DNA of 30,955 nt from Knufia peltigerae (taxonomy: Eukaryota; Ascomycota; Eurotiomycetes; Chaetothyriales; Trichomeriaceae), in NCBI GenBank assembly GCA_030247855.1, contig JAPDRN010000224.1:1-30955 (forward strand), read 5' to 3'. Under the pieces are notes generated by a model. That model was not told the origin of the DNA and searched no databases. It saw nothing but the letters and a program-made list of their open reading frames with translations. This document shows positions 1 through 9,401 of this stretch, one piece after another (position 1 is the first letter of the stretch; the number at the start of each line of letters is the position of its first letter). A program made the position numbers and the translations under genes.

Positions 1-337
1 GTGTGTGTAAATGTCCTTGCTATATGAGTCGTTAAGAAAAATCTGATTGTCATTGTCATAAAACTATCCAAGGCCGTCATCTCAAAGTGCGCTCAAGAAA
101 TATATGGTCGTTATCATATCATAAACTGTTCATGCCGTGCTGTATTCCAAAACGCGCTCAAGCAAAAAAAGTCTCCCTCCAGCTTAAAAAACATTGAAAA
201 AAAGGAGTCCTCAAAACTGTCGAAGATGAGTTCCTCCACAGTGTGAACCAACAAACCATGGCCGAACATCGCAAACCACGCATTTCGTATTCTCATATTC
301 CATTATCCGGCATCTCATATCTTCAGCGGGACGACTA

Positions 338-393
338 ATTCCGAATGGCAGTTTGACAATCACATCTTTCGGTTGCATTCTGCCATTCGGAAT
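338..393. repeat. Perfect 14-bp inverted repeat
   Basis: The left arm ATTCCGAATGGCAG (338-351) is the exact reverse complement of the right arm CTGCCATTCGGAAT (380-393). A 28-nt spacer separates them. In RNA this would form a strong 14-bp stem. It could be a 3'-end processing or stability hairpin, or the terminal repeats of a very small decayed element. I see no target-site duplication that settles the question. Confidence 0.8.
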
Positions 394-508
394 AGCTTGT
401 GCGGCTGATTGTATGGTCATTGGTAATGAGAACCAAAAAGACCAACAACAAGAAGGAAAAAAAGCCGATAGTGAGTGGCATCTCTAGCTTTTGCGCTAGG
501 TCCTTGCA

Positions 509-668
509 CCTCTTTGGGTGCTTGGTGAAGAGGATGCAGGCCTCCAGGCCGAATCTTTCCATCTCTTTAGGTGTGTGGTAAAGAGGACGGCAGGCACGGC
601 TGCAGGCTAAAACAGCAAGCAAGCCTCTAGGCGAGAATAGCAAACTCTTTGGATGTGTGGTGAAGACG
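509..668. repeat. Three degenerate hairpin-forming repeats
   Basis: A unit of the form CTCTTT-GG-TG-TGG-(T/G)AAGAG recurs at 509-533, 563-585 and 645-668. The middle copy is a perfect 7-bp stem (CTCTTTA 563-569 with TAAAGAG 579-585) around a 9-nt loop. The first copy pairs CCTCTT with AAGAGG. The third has decayed to a 4-5 bp stem. GC-rich segments containing GGCAGGC or GCAGGC separate the units. Origin and role are unknown. Confidence 0.65.
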
Positions 669-788
669 GCCGCCAGAAGGCCGGCAGGCCAGGACAGTAA
701 ACGGGCCACAAGGCGGCCAACTCATCATCATTGACAATATCATGTCGAACCTGCTTCTCAGAACCTGCCTTCAGAGAATGGTCTCTTT

Positions 789-3700
789 CTAATCCTTCAC
801 CTTGGGCACTTTTGATTTACACCGGATTGTGCAGAATTTGTGACCACAGTCCATGCAGACCTCGCCTAATGACCAGCTTGCAGAGGTCCCGCACTGACAG
901 CATTTGATTACGTACCCTTGCGGCAACGAGGGCGATGATTTCCCGACATTGGACCTTCGACTTTGGGCATCGATCTTGTTAACAGGAGGTCCACTGAAAA
1001 GCATCATGTGCTCCGCCAAAGTCAACTGCGACGTCTGCTTTTCATGCGAAGATCCACCCTGCAGATATGAGGACTCGGGGCTGTCGGATTCGGAATAGGA
1101 CGAGGTCATTATGGTGTCTTCTCCCTCTCCCTTATCGCCCTTATCTCCCTCTTCGTCTTCATCGGCTTCCTGTGGGGTGTCATGTGTCGAATTGGTTGAG
1201 GATTCGATGAGGGAGCCCTTGTTCTTGCCCCCTGCGTCAAGTTCGACCCAAGATTTTATGTTCATCTTGTCCTTGACAAAATGATCCGAGACATGATTGA
1301 ACCTATAAGTGATTGCATCCACTCCTACGAGATCAGGCGTGACGGCAATGATGGTCTTGCAGAACCCGCACCAGAATCTTCCTTGATGGTTTCTGGCAAT
1401 CCTCCGATTCCCTGGACTATGCTCAGTCCCATCAATCCGATCGATACAGTGTACCTGTCTCATATGTTCAACATAGTGATTCTGACCATGATAGATGACC
1501 TTTCGACACTTGAGACACCGCCAGCATTCCTGTTGTTCGTGTTGGCTCTGCTCGTGCCGTTTCCAGTCGTTTTTGCTTCCAAAGGTTTTGTTACACTGGT
1601 CATAGGTACAACCAAAGGGCCTTTCGTGACGTTGCATGTGTTTCTTCAGCTCGCTGGCTCGCATTTTTATCTTGCCACATTGCTGACATATGTGATACGT
1701 CTGGTTCGTGGCAGGACACTTCTTGACGGCAGACGTTTCTGAATCTTTGTTGTCTCCAGTAACTAGGCTCAGGGATGAGCTCCCAACACTGCTCACAGAT
1801 GATCGCAAGCTCGACCTGAAACGCGCGAGCAGCTCCTCTTCGGAGAGGCTGAAGAGGCTTGGACCGTCTTTGTTGGACAATGCCCGATGCTCACCCAAGA
1901 TGTGGGCGATTTCATCCACAAGACGTTTGGTGAGACGAGTTGTATCATGTTTGCTTTCTCCTTCTGGCGGAGTCACTTTGACTTGTGGACACAGAGGCGA
2001 GATTGGAGTCACAGCATCGCCGGTAGCACCTCCATCTGCGTTCATCACAATATCTTCTTGTTCGCCTCTTAATTCGTGCAGCATTGCTGGTTGGACTTCT
2101 TGGGGTGATGGCACCTCGGTCATCCTACCTACATCCAAGAAAGGATTTGCCACAGTATATGGTCCTCGGATCATTCTCATCTGCTCGTTCTCCCACGCGT
2201 ACTTGACGTTGCGAGCCACCTTCATGGCCGGTGGATGGGACTGTACACCAGTCCACGGCTGCTCATGAACAGAGCTATATTTGTTGGAGAGATTGGCATC
2301 GGTTGACACTCTGGATGTAGGGAGAGGTTGATCAAATCCAGTCTGTGATCGTGGCCTTACTGCCGTTATTCTAGGGGGTGCAAAACTCTGGGTGTTCGAG
2401 GCATGCGAAGGGAGAATTTGCTGACGCAGATCCGCTGGGTTCACCGGCGTCGAGTCTCGTCGATGTTGACTTCCAGAATTTTGAGCACAAGGCTCTGATG
2501 GACTAGATAGCCTTGGATCAATGTTCCGTAGGTCAAAGCTCTGTGTTCGGACCTTCGAGAATTCCAGAGGCGGTCCTGAATTGTAGGACGCTGTTGACTC
2601 GGGGTAGTTGTAGACAGCGAGCTGCTGTCTCACAGGCCTGTTAGCCATATCGGCGACCATTTCATCTGTAGTTGTCTGTGACTGTGTTTCGACTTCTTGT
2701 CGTGGTCCAGCTTGTCGTTGACGCTGAAACTCGGCATACCACTGCTCGGATCTAAAACTGAAGATCAGTACCTAGCATTGCAGTTGTGCCGGGAAACACC
2801 TACCGGCGCATAAGATCGTCCTCTTCTTGGCCTTTGTGCATTTTGACGAGATGTTGCTTGAAATTGTCCTGTCTCGGCCACAACTTTGAAGCCCTTGGGC
2901 AGCCGTTTGCGAAACATTTGTAATACTTGGTCTTCCGGTTGTTCACATGGTGAACTGATTTCAAGTGGCGATCGAGGTCATTGCTTGTAGCAAAGCCCTT
3001 GTTGCGGCGAGAGCATGCATGATAATGGCATTTGTATTTCCTCTCATGGCGGGCGTTGTGTTTTCTGAGCTGTTAGAAGAAAGTCAGAAAGAACCAGGAA
3101 GTTACTTACTTCATGTCTGACCTCGTCTTTCCTGCATACTTACATTCGTCGCAGTATAGTGTCGAGGATTCTGAGCCGTCCTCAGCATTATTGTCGAGTG
3201 GTGTGGAGGCATTTGGGACGGAAGTATTTGACTGGCGTGGGAGGTCGCTATATAAAGCCGGCGTGATAGTGCTTGACGAGCGAGAAGATTGAAATATGCC
3301 TGTTTGAGTCGGCGTGGACATACGCATGATGTAGTTATTGTTCTGCCGATCCATTTGTTCTTCACTGGAGCTGGTCACCGATTCCGCTTCATGGTATGTT
3401 TTTGGCCCAGTCCAATAAGCCGAATCTTCGACAGAGTCTTGTCCACTGAATGTCGAGCAGGTCCTTCTGTGTCCGGGATTGATCGCGAGCTTAGGGATTG
3501 GTTGTATACTGGTCTGGACGTCCTCAGAGAGGTCGCGTATTCCGCCCTGAGTAGCCGCTAGATGATTCCACGGGATGGCGTCGGGTGCACGGGAATTCGA
3601 TTGTTGATGTGCGGCCCCGGAGAGACCAGTCGATGTTGGATCCACGATCCGTGAATGCGATGCAAGCAAGTGAGGACTGGGAACAAGATATTGTTCGTTG

Positions 3701-4043
3701 CCTTGGCGGTACTCACTGGGAGAGAACGGTATGAAGGAGGCAGAAGAGTCGACAAGACCGTATCCTAAAATTGGGAAGGAGAGCCCTGTGGCCTCGTTGC
3801 TCGCGAAGGCCATCTCGTCCAGAGGGGACTGGAGCCCCGTCAAATCTGTGTTTGCATCGATGGCTGTGTCGAGCGCAGCAGCGCCGCCGGTATGAGATAG
3901 AGCTATCGATGCCTGGGGCAGAACAGGTTAGATATGGGAAAGTGTGGTCAGGGTAAGGAGGCAGTGCGTATAGCTACATTTGATCTGGCGTTCCGAAGCC
4001 TTCGAGGGCGTGTTGGAAAGACCTGGGATGAATTTCCCTCCAT
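789..4043 (-). CDS. Multi-C2H2 zinc-finger protein (4 exons, 1030 aa)
   Basis: Proposed minus-strand exons are 4043-3978, 3912-3110, 3064-2804 and 2751-789. The three introns (65, 45 and 52 nt) have GT..AG ends, and the first has a CTAAC branch site. The sum is 1031 codons, and frame is kept at every junction. Residues 1-275 are disordered. A first cluster of three fingers spans residues 276-366 (C276/C279/H292/H296; C302/C307/H323/H328; C340/C345/H361/H366). A second cluster lies at about 732-811, with a further C2H2-like unit at about 836-868. The C-terminus (994-1021) has four to six cysteines spaced like a zinc ribbon. It is probably a nuclear DNA-binding regulator; its target is unknown. 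The intron 2 acceptor was chosen because it rebuilds the first finger (DMKKHNARH). The start is tentative: a CT-rich tract ending CTCAG directly before the ATG could be a leader-intron acceptor. Confidence 0.85.
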
Positions 4044-5540
4044 CCTGAGGAGTAGAGAAAGAGAAAGAAGAGGGCTGTTATGAGTGGATTAGCCACATCG
4101 TCCGGCAAAGTCTTCGACGAGAGTTCTGGGCATGAAGAAGTGAGGCGATTAGTTCCTGGCTCGGGAAGACTCACTATCGACCGATCCCGTTCGGAGTTGA
4201 TTAGACAATGCCCGTAATAAGTTGGGGGAAGGTGTGCAAGTTGTCAGAATGCTAACTCAGTCGTCGGTTGATACTTCCAGGCACTCAGCCTCGGTGCAGT
4301 CAGTCTAAGGTATGCCTATGGCAGTGTGGGTGCCATGAGAGTCGGGAAGAAGAAGCCAGTGACCGGTGAGGCGAAGGCAAAGTAAGCCGCCCAGTTTTGC
4401 CCGAGGAAACGAGGTGAGGTTCGAGGAGGAAGAGGGAAAAGAACCAGAAAGTCGAGAGAGGGAGAAGTTGGGTTGAAAACTTTGGGGCTGTGTAGGAGGA
4501 TGATAGAAAGAAGTCTCGATGATAATGTGCCCGACAGAGCCTCATGCCCGCATGGTCGTCGGAGTCGGCAAGGAGGAAGCGAGAGATGGACAGAGCGAAG
4601 GTGGGTAGACCGGGCGAGTCTTGTCGAGAGGGTGGTTGATTCGAGTGCACATTTGTGATGAAGTTGGAGCCAAACCGGTGTGCCAGGCAGGAATCGACGC
4701 TGGGAGTGACGCACCGAAGCAGTGGTTGCTTCTCGTATCAGTTCGGTCACGAGGGGCAAGTTTAGGTACCTGAGGAAGGTCTGGTAGGTCTGGGAGGGGT
4801 CTTGTACGGGTAGCTGGTCTAGTAACTCTGTAGGGGCGGCTCTTCGGTAGGGAGAAACTGCCAGCACTTCTGCAAGTCTGCCTAGCCTAAGCCCCTCCAG
4901 GTTGGCGTCGTTGCCTGATACCATTACACAGTACGATTATCACTCGTCAAACTCCCCCTCCCTCTCCCATGATCATGGGACAATTGTCCCATACATGCTC
5001 GAATACCGCGATACCGCTACGGCTGTCAAGCCCATCCTTGGAACTCCAACGTACCAAGGTAGCATTCGACACTTGACACTTTTGCTTTTGTCATGCAAGG
5101 GATTTCTGGATTCAAAGGACGGACTGACTACGGAATACCTGGCTGACATACTGTAATCTAGCCTAGAGTGATGACCTATCAATTCCACTACTCAACCGAC
5201 CAAAAACCGCCCGCGTAATACAAAATGTTGCACTTTGCAAGCGTACCTTGCATTTTCAAACAAAAAATCATCGACTCATCATCCTATCCATTATTGTCGT
5301 AATCATTTCAGCAAAAGGCCATTGGCACTCATGGCTGGCTGGGGTATCATCTATACAAGAAGAATTATGCTCACAAGATCGAGTGATAGATGATTTCCAA
5401 ATACTAGACCAGCCTCAACTGGAAATTTTCAGAAACATTCGTCGCTCTCAGTGGTCTGTCTGTTCTGCCACGGCCGGGCGTCCTCAGCCGAAAACTCGCC
5501 TTACGCGAGGTCTGCTTCCCATGGGCACGTAGTCGCACCC
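4044..5540. other. Spacer and leader between two C2H2 genes
   Basis: This 1.5-kb stretch separates the 3' end of the second C2H2 gene from the start of the first, so it should contain the first gene's promoter and 5' leader. On the minus strand it is pyrimidine-rich (about 4300-4660). It holds an ATG-initiated open frame of 202 codons (4924-4316) whose second half is low-complexity. I do not call that frame a gene. The interlocked palindromes at 4965-4992 are listed separately. Confidence 0.6.
4965..4992. promoter_or_regulatory. Two interlocked perfect palindromes
   Basis: Positions 4965-4980 read TCCCATGATCATGGGA, a perfect 16-bp palindrome. Positions 4975-4992 read ATGGGACAATTGTCCCAT, a perfect 18-bp palindrome that shares the middle arm. 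The result is three alternating 6-nt arms (TCCCAT, ATGGGA, TCCCAT) with cores GATC and CAATTG. The site lies about 920 bp upstream of the first C2H2 gene's start. A binding site for a dimeric factor, or a switchable hairpin, is inferred only. Confidence 0.6.
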
Positions 5541-8500
5541 TCATGGTTTTTGGTACCGCATATTCCCTGCACCATGTCCGTTACTAGGGATATTGTAGCC
5601 GTAAGCCTGGTTCATGTTTGCAAGTCCAAGTCCCGTTGCGTCGGTCATGGCCACCGGTGATTGGCTCGAAGAACCGTGCAGCACCGAGTGAGAATATTGT
5701 GGCATGTATCCTTGCATCGACTGTGCGCTGGTGTAAATCGTGGGAAGTGATGCTTGGTTAAAGTCAACTCCTGCCGATCCAAATGTTGAATGGCTGTAAT
5801 CGGCTGTTGCAGGCTGAGATCGAGGGATGGCAAGCTGGTCCTGTGGGGACAGGCTATGCTCCTGTCCTGTTCCAAGGCTAGAAGACATATAATCCCCAGT
5901 GCCCATGAAATTGGGGTCTCGTTGCGCATAAGCCCCAGTACCACGGTACACATCGTTCAGTGATTGAGCCTGTGTTGCTGAAGGTATGGTGTGTGGACTG
6001 TAATAACCCTGTTGCTCGAAGTGGAAGCCTCCGTTGTGCATACGACTGGGCATCGAAGCCGGCGACTGCCCAGCAGAGGAAGTCTGATAAGCGGACGCTG
6101 CGCTGTTGGGGTAGGGAGACAGATTGTTCATGTCGATGTTGTTCGCGGTCAGCGGATACGCGGCGAATGTCGTCGGAATTGCAGGTGGCTGCTCGATAGG
6201 GCTTACGATTGTATCGGGTGATACTTGTCGCATATTGACGAGATCCAGCACCGGCATTGCGATCTGTTCCATGTGCTTTCCCATGTGGACCGAGAGTTTC
6301 TTGAAACTCGAGCAGATATTCCCGCAAAATCGGCAAGGCTCGTCCTTTGGCTTGCTTTGTGTCTCGTGGCGACACTCTTCTATCAACCGCCAAACTTCAT
6401 TGTCCTCTTGTCCAGATTGCCACACGGTAGAATTCGCAGGTTTGATCTTACTGCTGCCAGAGCCTCGACCTTTGATTTTTGGTTCTGTCATCTTGTGCTC
6501 CCGTACGAGGTGCTGTACGAAGTTGTCCTTGCGATAACACACGTGCGAGCATTCTGGGACACTACACTTCCACCACTCCAAATGGCGATGCCGTTCATTC
6601 TCGTGCCGCACCCAGTCTGCTTTGCGTTTGAAAGACTTGGACTCTGGACAATTTGCAAAAGTACAGGAGAATGGCTGCACATCTTCATGCACGTGTTTGG
6701 TCCAATCTGAAGGTTTCTGGAATTTCTTTACTTTGAAGCAGAGAGGGCATTCGAACTCTGCGGGAAGCCTCTTCACGGGTGGCAAGGGGATGCCAGGCGG
6801 GAACAAAGCAGGCGTGACAACCCCATCGGCAAGCCCTGACTCATCAATCTCATCGTCAGCTGGACTGGTGATCTGAAATTGTGTCTGTGTTGAGTCGGGG
6901 TCCTTGCCACTGACACGAGGAGCCAATAGCGATGCATCACCCCCCAGTTCGAAGCAGAATTTACCAGAGGTGCAATTCTTGTTCAATTGAACCGAACGAG
7001 TGTGCTTAATCTTGGCCTCGACAAGCTTTTTGTATCGTCGAATTTGGTCTTGCCCGATGCGGTCGATCAAGTATGCCTCAAGCCTCGGGTTTAACTTGCG
7101 AGTATGATCTTTGAAACCTTCGATGGTGGGCAATATATCCTCGGCCTTGATAGTCAGATCCATCCGAATTGCGACCTCGTCCGTCTGATCATCATCGTCA
7201 TCGTCTGCTTGCGCATCCTCGTTGTCAATTATCTGCGCCGCCAGAATGGGCTCTCGTTCGTGCATAGGAGACGCAAGCGTGGGCACCGGGGGGCCACCGT
7301 GTCTCGTCATAAGCTCTGTCAACCCTGGACTTTTCGTGTGTCTGTGGGTGTCGCTTTTACTACGGCTTTTCCTCAACCGAGAAGTTTTGGTTGTCGTGTC
7401 CGGTTCTTGCTTAATCGTATTTCCTCGCCCGATAAGTGCAAGTTGATCAGTCATTGCTTTGAAAGCATTGCCTGTATCAAGCGGTGGTGATTTTGGCTTG
7501 CTAAAGCTCGGCATTCGTTGAGCTGGTTTGACTTGGCCAACAGAACTCCGATGAGTATGAGTCCTCGTTGCAGGCCCCTTCTCTGGGATTTGCTCAGCCT
7601 TGATGTTGCTGCTACTGCGACGCGGTAACAGGCCTCGCGCCTTGTTTAAGAGGCTATTGCCACGTTCACGACCTCGTTTGGACAGGGAAAGATGTCGAAT
7701 TTGACTTCCTTCTACAATCGAGCTCACCTCACTCTCGCTGAGCCGACGACGCGTACCCCAAGTTGCTGCCCGAGATGCTGTTTCCCACTTGACCGCTTCT
7801 TGGTTGAACTTGTAGGCAGCTGCATTTGACGTATTCGGCTGCTCCCTCGTGCCGCTCGGGGGTCCACGAACTGGGTCTTGCCATGGCCCACGACGATAGA
7901 ATTGGTGAGGGAGAGGCTCCTGTTCATCAGGTGCGATCTCAACCTCCAATGTAGGGAACGCAGCGTTTTCAGATGATTCCAGTGCTTCCAGAGCGTGAGG
8001 GGACATGCTAGATGGGCCAGTCTCGTGGTATTGGGTAATCATTTGTTGTGTATGGTCTTGCGCCTGTGACGATGATATAGACTCATTATCGGAAAATTCC
8101 TCTTCACTATCAACCTGAATGGAAACACCTGGTCCAGGTATATGCGTGTCAGGATAAACTCGGCCTAACGCGTCGAATTGTGCCCCTACGGTATGAGCAC
8201 GGCGCCTGCTGCCTTTTGGTGAACGTCGAGCCAAATGAAAGTCTTCACCAACATCGCTACCGGTCTCGCTTGTTACGAGCCACGTCTGCACCTCAGCATT
8301 CTTCTCTTCCAGTTGTCGCCGTTCCTCAATGTCTTTTACTGACAGAGTAACCTCATCGGTCCTGACGTAAGGGTCAAGTCCTTCCCTCTGAGATGAGCCA
8401 TGCCGTGAGCGATCAATATCATTGGTGTCAGGAGGCATCAGATGAGACACGGTTTCCACCTTGCCGCTTTCCGAGTCCGCATCACCACCGTCGAACGATT

Positions 8501-9401
8501 CCTCTTCGTTCTCGTCAGAGCTTGCATTTCCACGGTCGCGCTTACCAGTGCTTTGGATGTTGCTTGAAAATCCGTGATCGCCGGCCTCGTAGCTGGAGAC
8601 CATCACCACTGGGCTCGGAGCACGTTTACCAGGCGTCGTCTGTTGCCAAGTGCCTACTTTATGATTGGGAGACGGCGTGCGGAGGCGGCTGGTATCCACC
8701 CGAAGCGTTTGGGAGTTGTTCCCTTGAAGGGTGCCTGATGGGACCGAGGAATTATACATGCTTTGAAGGGAGTCTTGGTTGCCACACTCGGCGGGCGTAG
8801 ACGGCTGGAAGGACGAAGGCGCAGCGGTGTCCATTAGATGGCTACGTAGGTCCTCGCTAGAAGAGAATTTTGCGAGTGGGTCATTTGAGGATTCAAAGGC
8901 GTCTTCGAACTCTGTCGGCCTGAGCGCACTTGAGGTAGGGTCGTAACTCGTGGCTGAATACGGATCGAGGATGTGTAGGTGTGCAGAGTCATAGGCAAGA
9001 AACTGCTGCTCCCAGATGTACTCTTGCGGAGTCGTCTCCTCGCTCAGGTGATTCTCGGAAGAGCCTTCGGTCGAGAAGATGTCATCAAAGGAAGAATCGT
9101 GGTGTGAAGTGCTTTCTTCGATATAATGCCCGTGTCCTGGTGTATTCCAGGAGCTTGGACTGGCTGTCGCCTGCAAGCTCATGAACTGCTCGGCGCAAAT
9201 AGGGTCGCTGTCCAAACGTGATAGTTGCACGGGATTTGAAGTCACGCTCGGATTGCGCTGGTGTGCATGAGACTGGGAGGGGGCAGATCCTCCGTGCTGA
9301 CCTTGTAAGTGCCGTTCTCTGAATGTTGTCGATACGCTTTGCTGAGGAGAGTGCAGTCTAGGCCTGGTAAATACAGGATGTTGCGATGTAGTAGAAGACA
9401 T
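5541..9401 (-). CDS. Large C2H2 zinc-finger protein (1286 aa)
   Basis: A single uninterrupted frame starts at the ATG at 9401; the frame is open eight codons further upstream only from a TTG. Most of the first 745 residues are Ser/Thr/Pro-rich and disordered. A run of acidic Asp residues (about 732-738) precedes a conserved-looking helical segment (about 747-820). The zinc-binding region spans about 884-969: C-x2-C..H, then CTFANC..H-x4-H, then CSVPEC..H-x4-H. A separate CRFCG..H-x3-H unit follows at about 1023-1043. The last 240 residues are Gln/Ser/Tyr/Pro-rich, resembling an activation domain. The architecture is that of fungal nuclear C2H2 regulators. The finger order is related to the second cluster of the neighbouring C2H2 protein, so an old tandem relationship is possible but not shown. 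The specific target is unknown. Confidence 0.87.
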   Translation of the reverse strand: MSSTTSQHPVFTRPRLHSPQQSVSTTFRERHLQGQHGGSAPSQSHAHQRNPSVTSNPVQLSRLDSDPICAEQFMSLQATASPSSWNTPGHGHYIEESTSHHDSSFDDIFSTEGSSENHLSEETTPQEYIWEQQFLAYDSAHLHILDPYSATSYDPTSSALRPTEFEDAFESSNDPLAKFSSSEDLRSHLMDTAAPSSFQPSTPAECGNQDSLQSMYNSSVPSGTLQGNNSQTLRVDTSRLRTPSPNHKVGTWQQTTPGKRAPSPVVMVSSYEAGDHGFSSNIQSTGKRDRGNASSDENEEESFDGGDADSESGKVETVSHLMPPDTNDIDRSRHGSSQREGLDPYVRTDEVTLSVKDIEERRQLEEKNAEVQTWLVTSETGSDVGEDFHLARRSPKGSRRRAHTVGAQFDALGRVYPDTHIPGPGVSIQVDSEEEFSDNESISSSQAQDHTQQMITQYHETGPSSMSPHALEALESSENAAFPTLEVEIAPDEQEPLPHQFYRRGPWQDPVRGPPSGTREQPNTSNAAAYKFNQEAVKWETASRAATWGTRRRLSESEVSSIVEGSQIRHLSLSKRGRERGNSLLNKARGLLPRRSSSNIKAEQIPEKGPATRTHTHRSSVGQVKPAQRMPSFSKPKSPPLDTGNAFKAMTDQLALIGRGNTIKQEPDTTTKTSRLRKSRSKSDTHRHTKSPGLTELMTRHGGPPVPTLASPMHEREPILAAQIIDNEDAQADDDDDDQTDEVAIRMDLTIKAEDILPTIEGFKDHTRKLNPRLEAYLIDRIGQDQIRRYKKLVEAKIKHTRSVQLNKNCTSGKFCFELGGDASLLAPRVSGKDPDSTQTQFQITSPADDEIDESGLADGVVTPALFPPGIPLPPVKRLPAEFECPLCFKVKKFQKPSDWTKHVHEDVQPFSCTFANCPESKSFKRKADWVRHENERHRHLEWWKCSVPECSHVCYRKDNFVQHLVREHKMTEPKIKGRGSGSSKIKPANSTVWQSGQEDNEVWRLIEECRHETQSKPKDEPCRFCGNICSSFKKLSVHMGKHMEQIAMPVLDLVNMRQVSPDTIVSPIEQPPAIPTTFAAYPLTANNIDMNNLSPYPNSAASAYQTSSAGQSPASMPSRMHNGGFHFEQQGYYSPHTIPSATQAQSLNDVYRGTGAYAQRDPNFMGTGDYMSSSLGTGQEHSLSPQDQLAIPRSQPATADYSHSTFGSAGVDFNQASLPTIYTSAQSMQGYMPQYSHSVLHGSSSQSPVAMTDATGLGLANMNQAYGYNIPSNGHGAGNMRYQKP

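Larger units (their letters stand above)
1..788. other. Left-flank non-coding region
   Basis: This stretch lies downstream of the first C2H2 gene on the minus strand. I see no gene in it. An open frame of about 124 codons on the minus strand (335-709) overlaps the inverted repeat and the hairpin repeats described separately. Its translation is repetitive only because the DNA is. The region probably holds the 3' untranslated part of the C2H2 gene plus intergenic DNA. Confidence 0.6.

Noticed and set aside
335..709. 124-codon minus-strand frame as a gene with repeated FTKHPK-like peptides
   Set aside because: The peptide repeats simply translate the hairpin DNA repeats. There is no ATG-led domain structure, and it overlaps the 14-bp inverted repeat.
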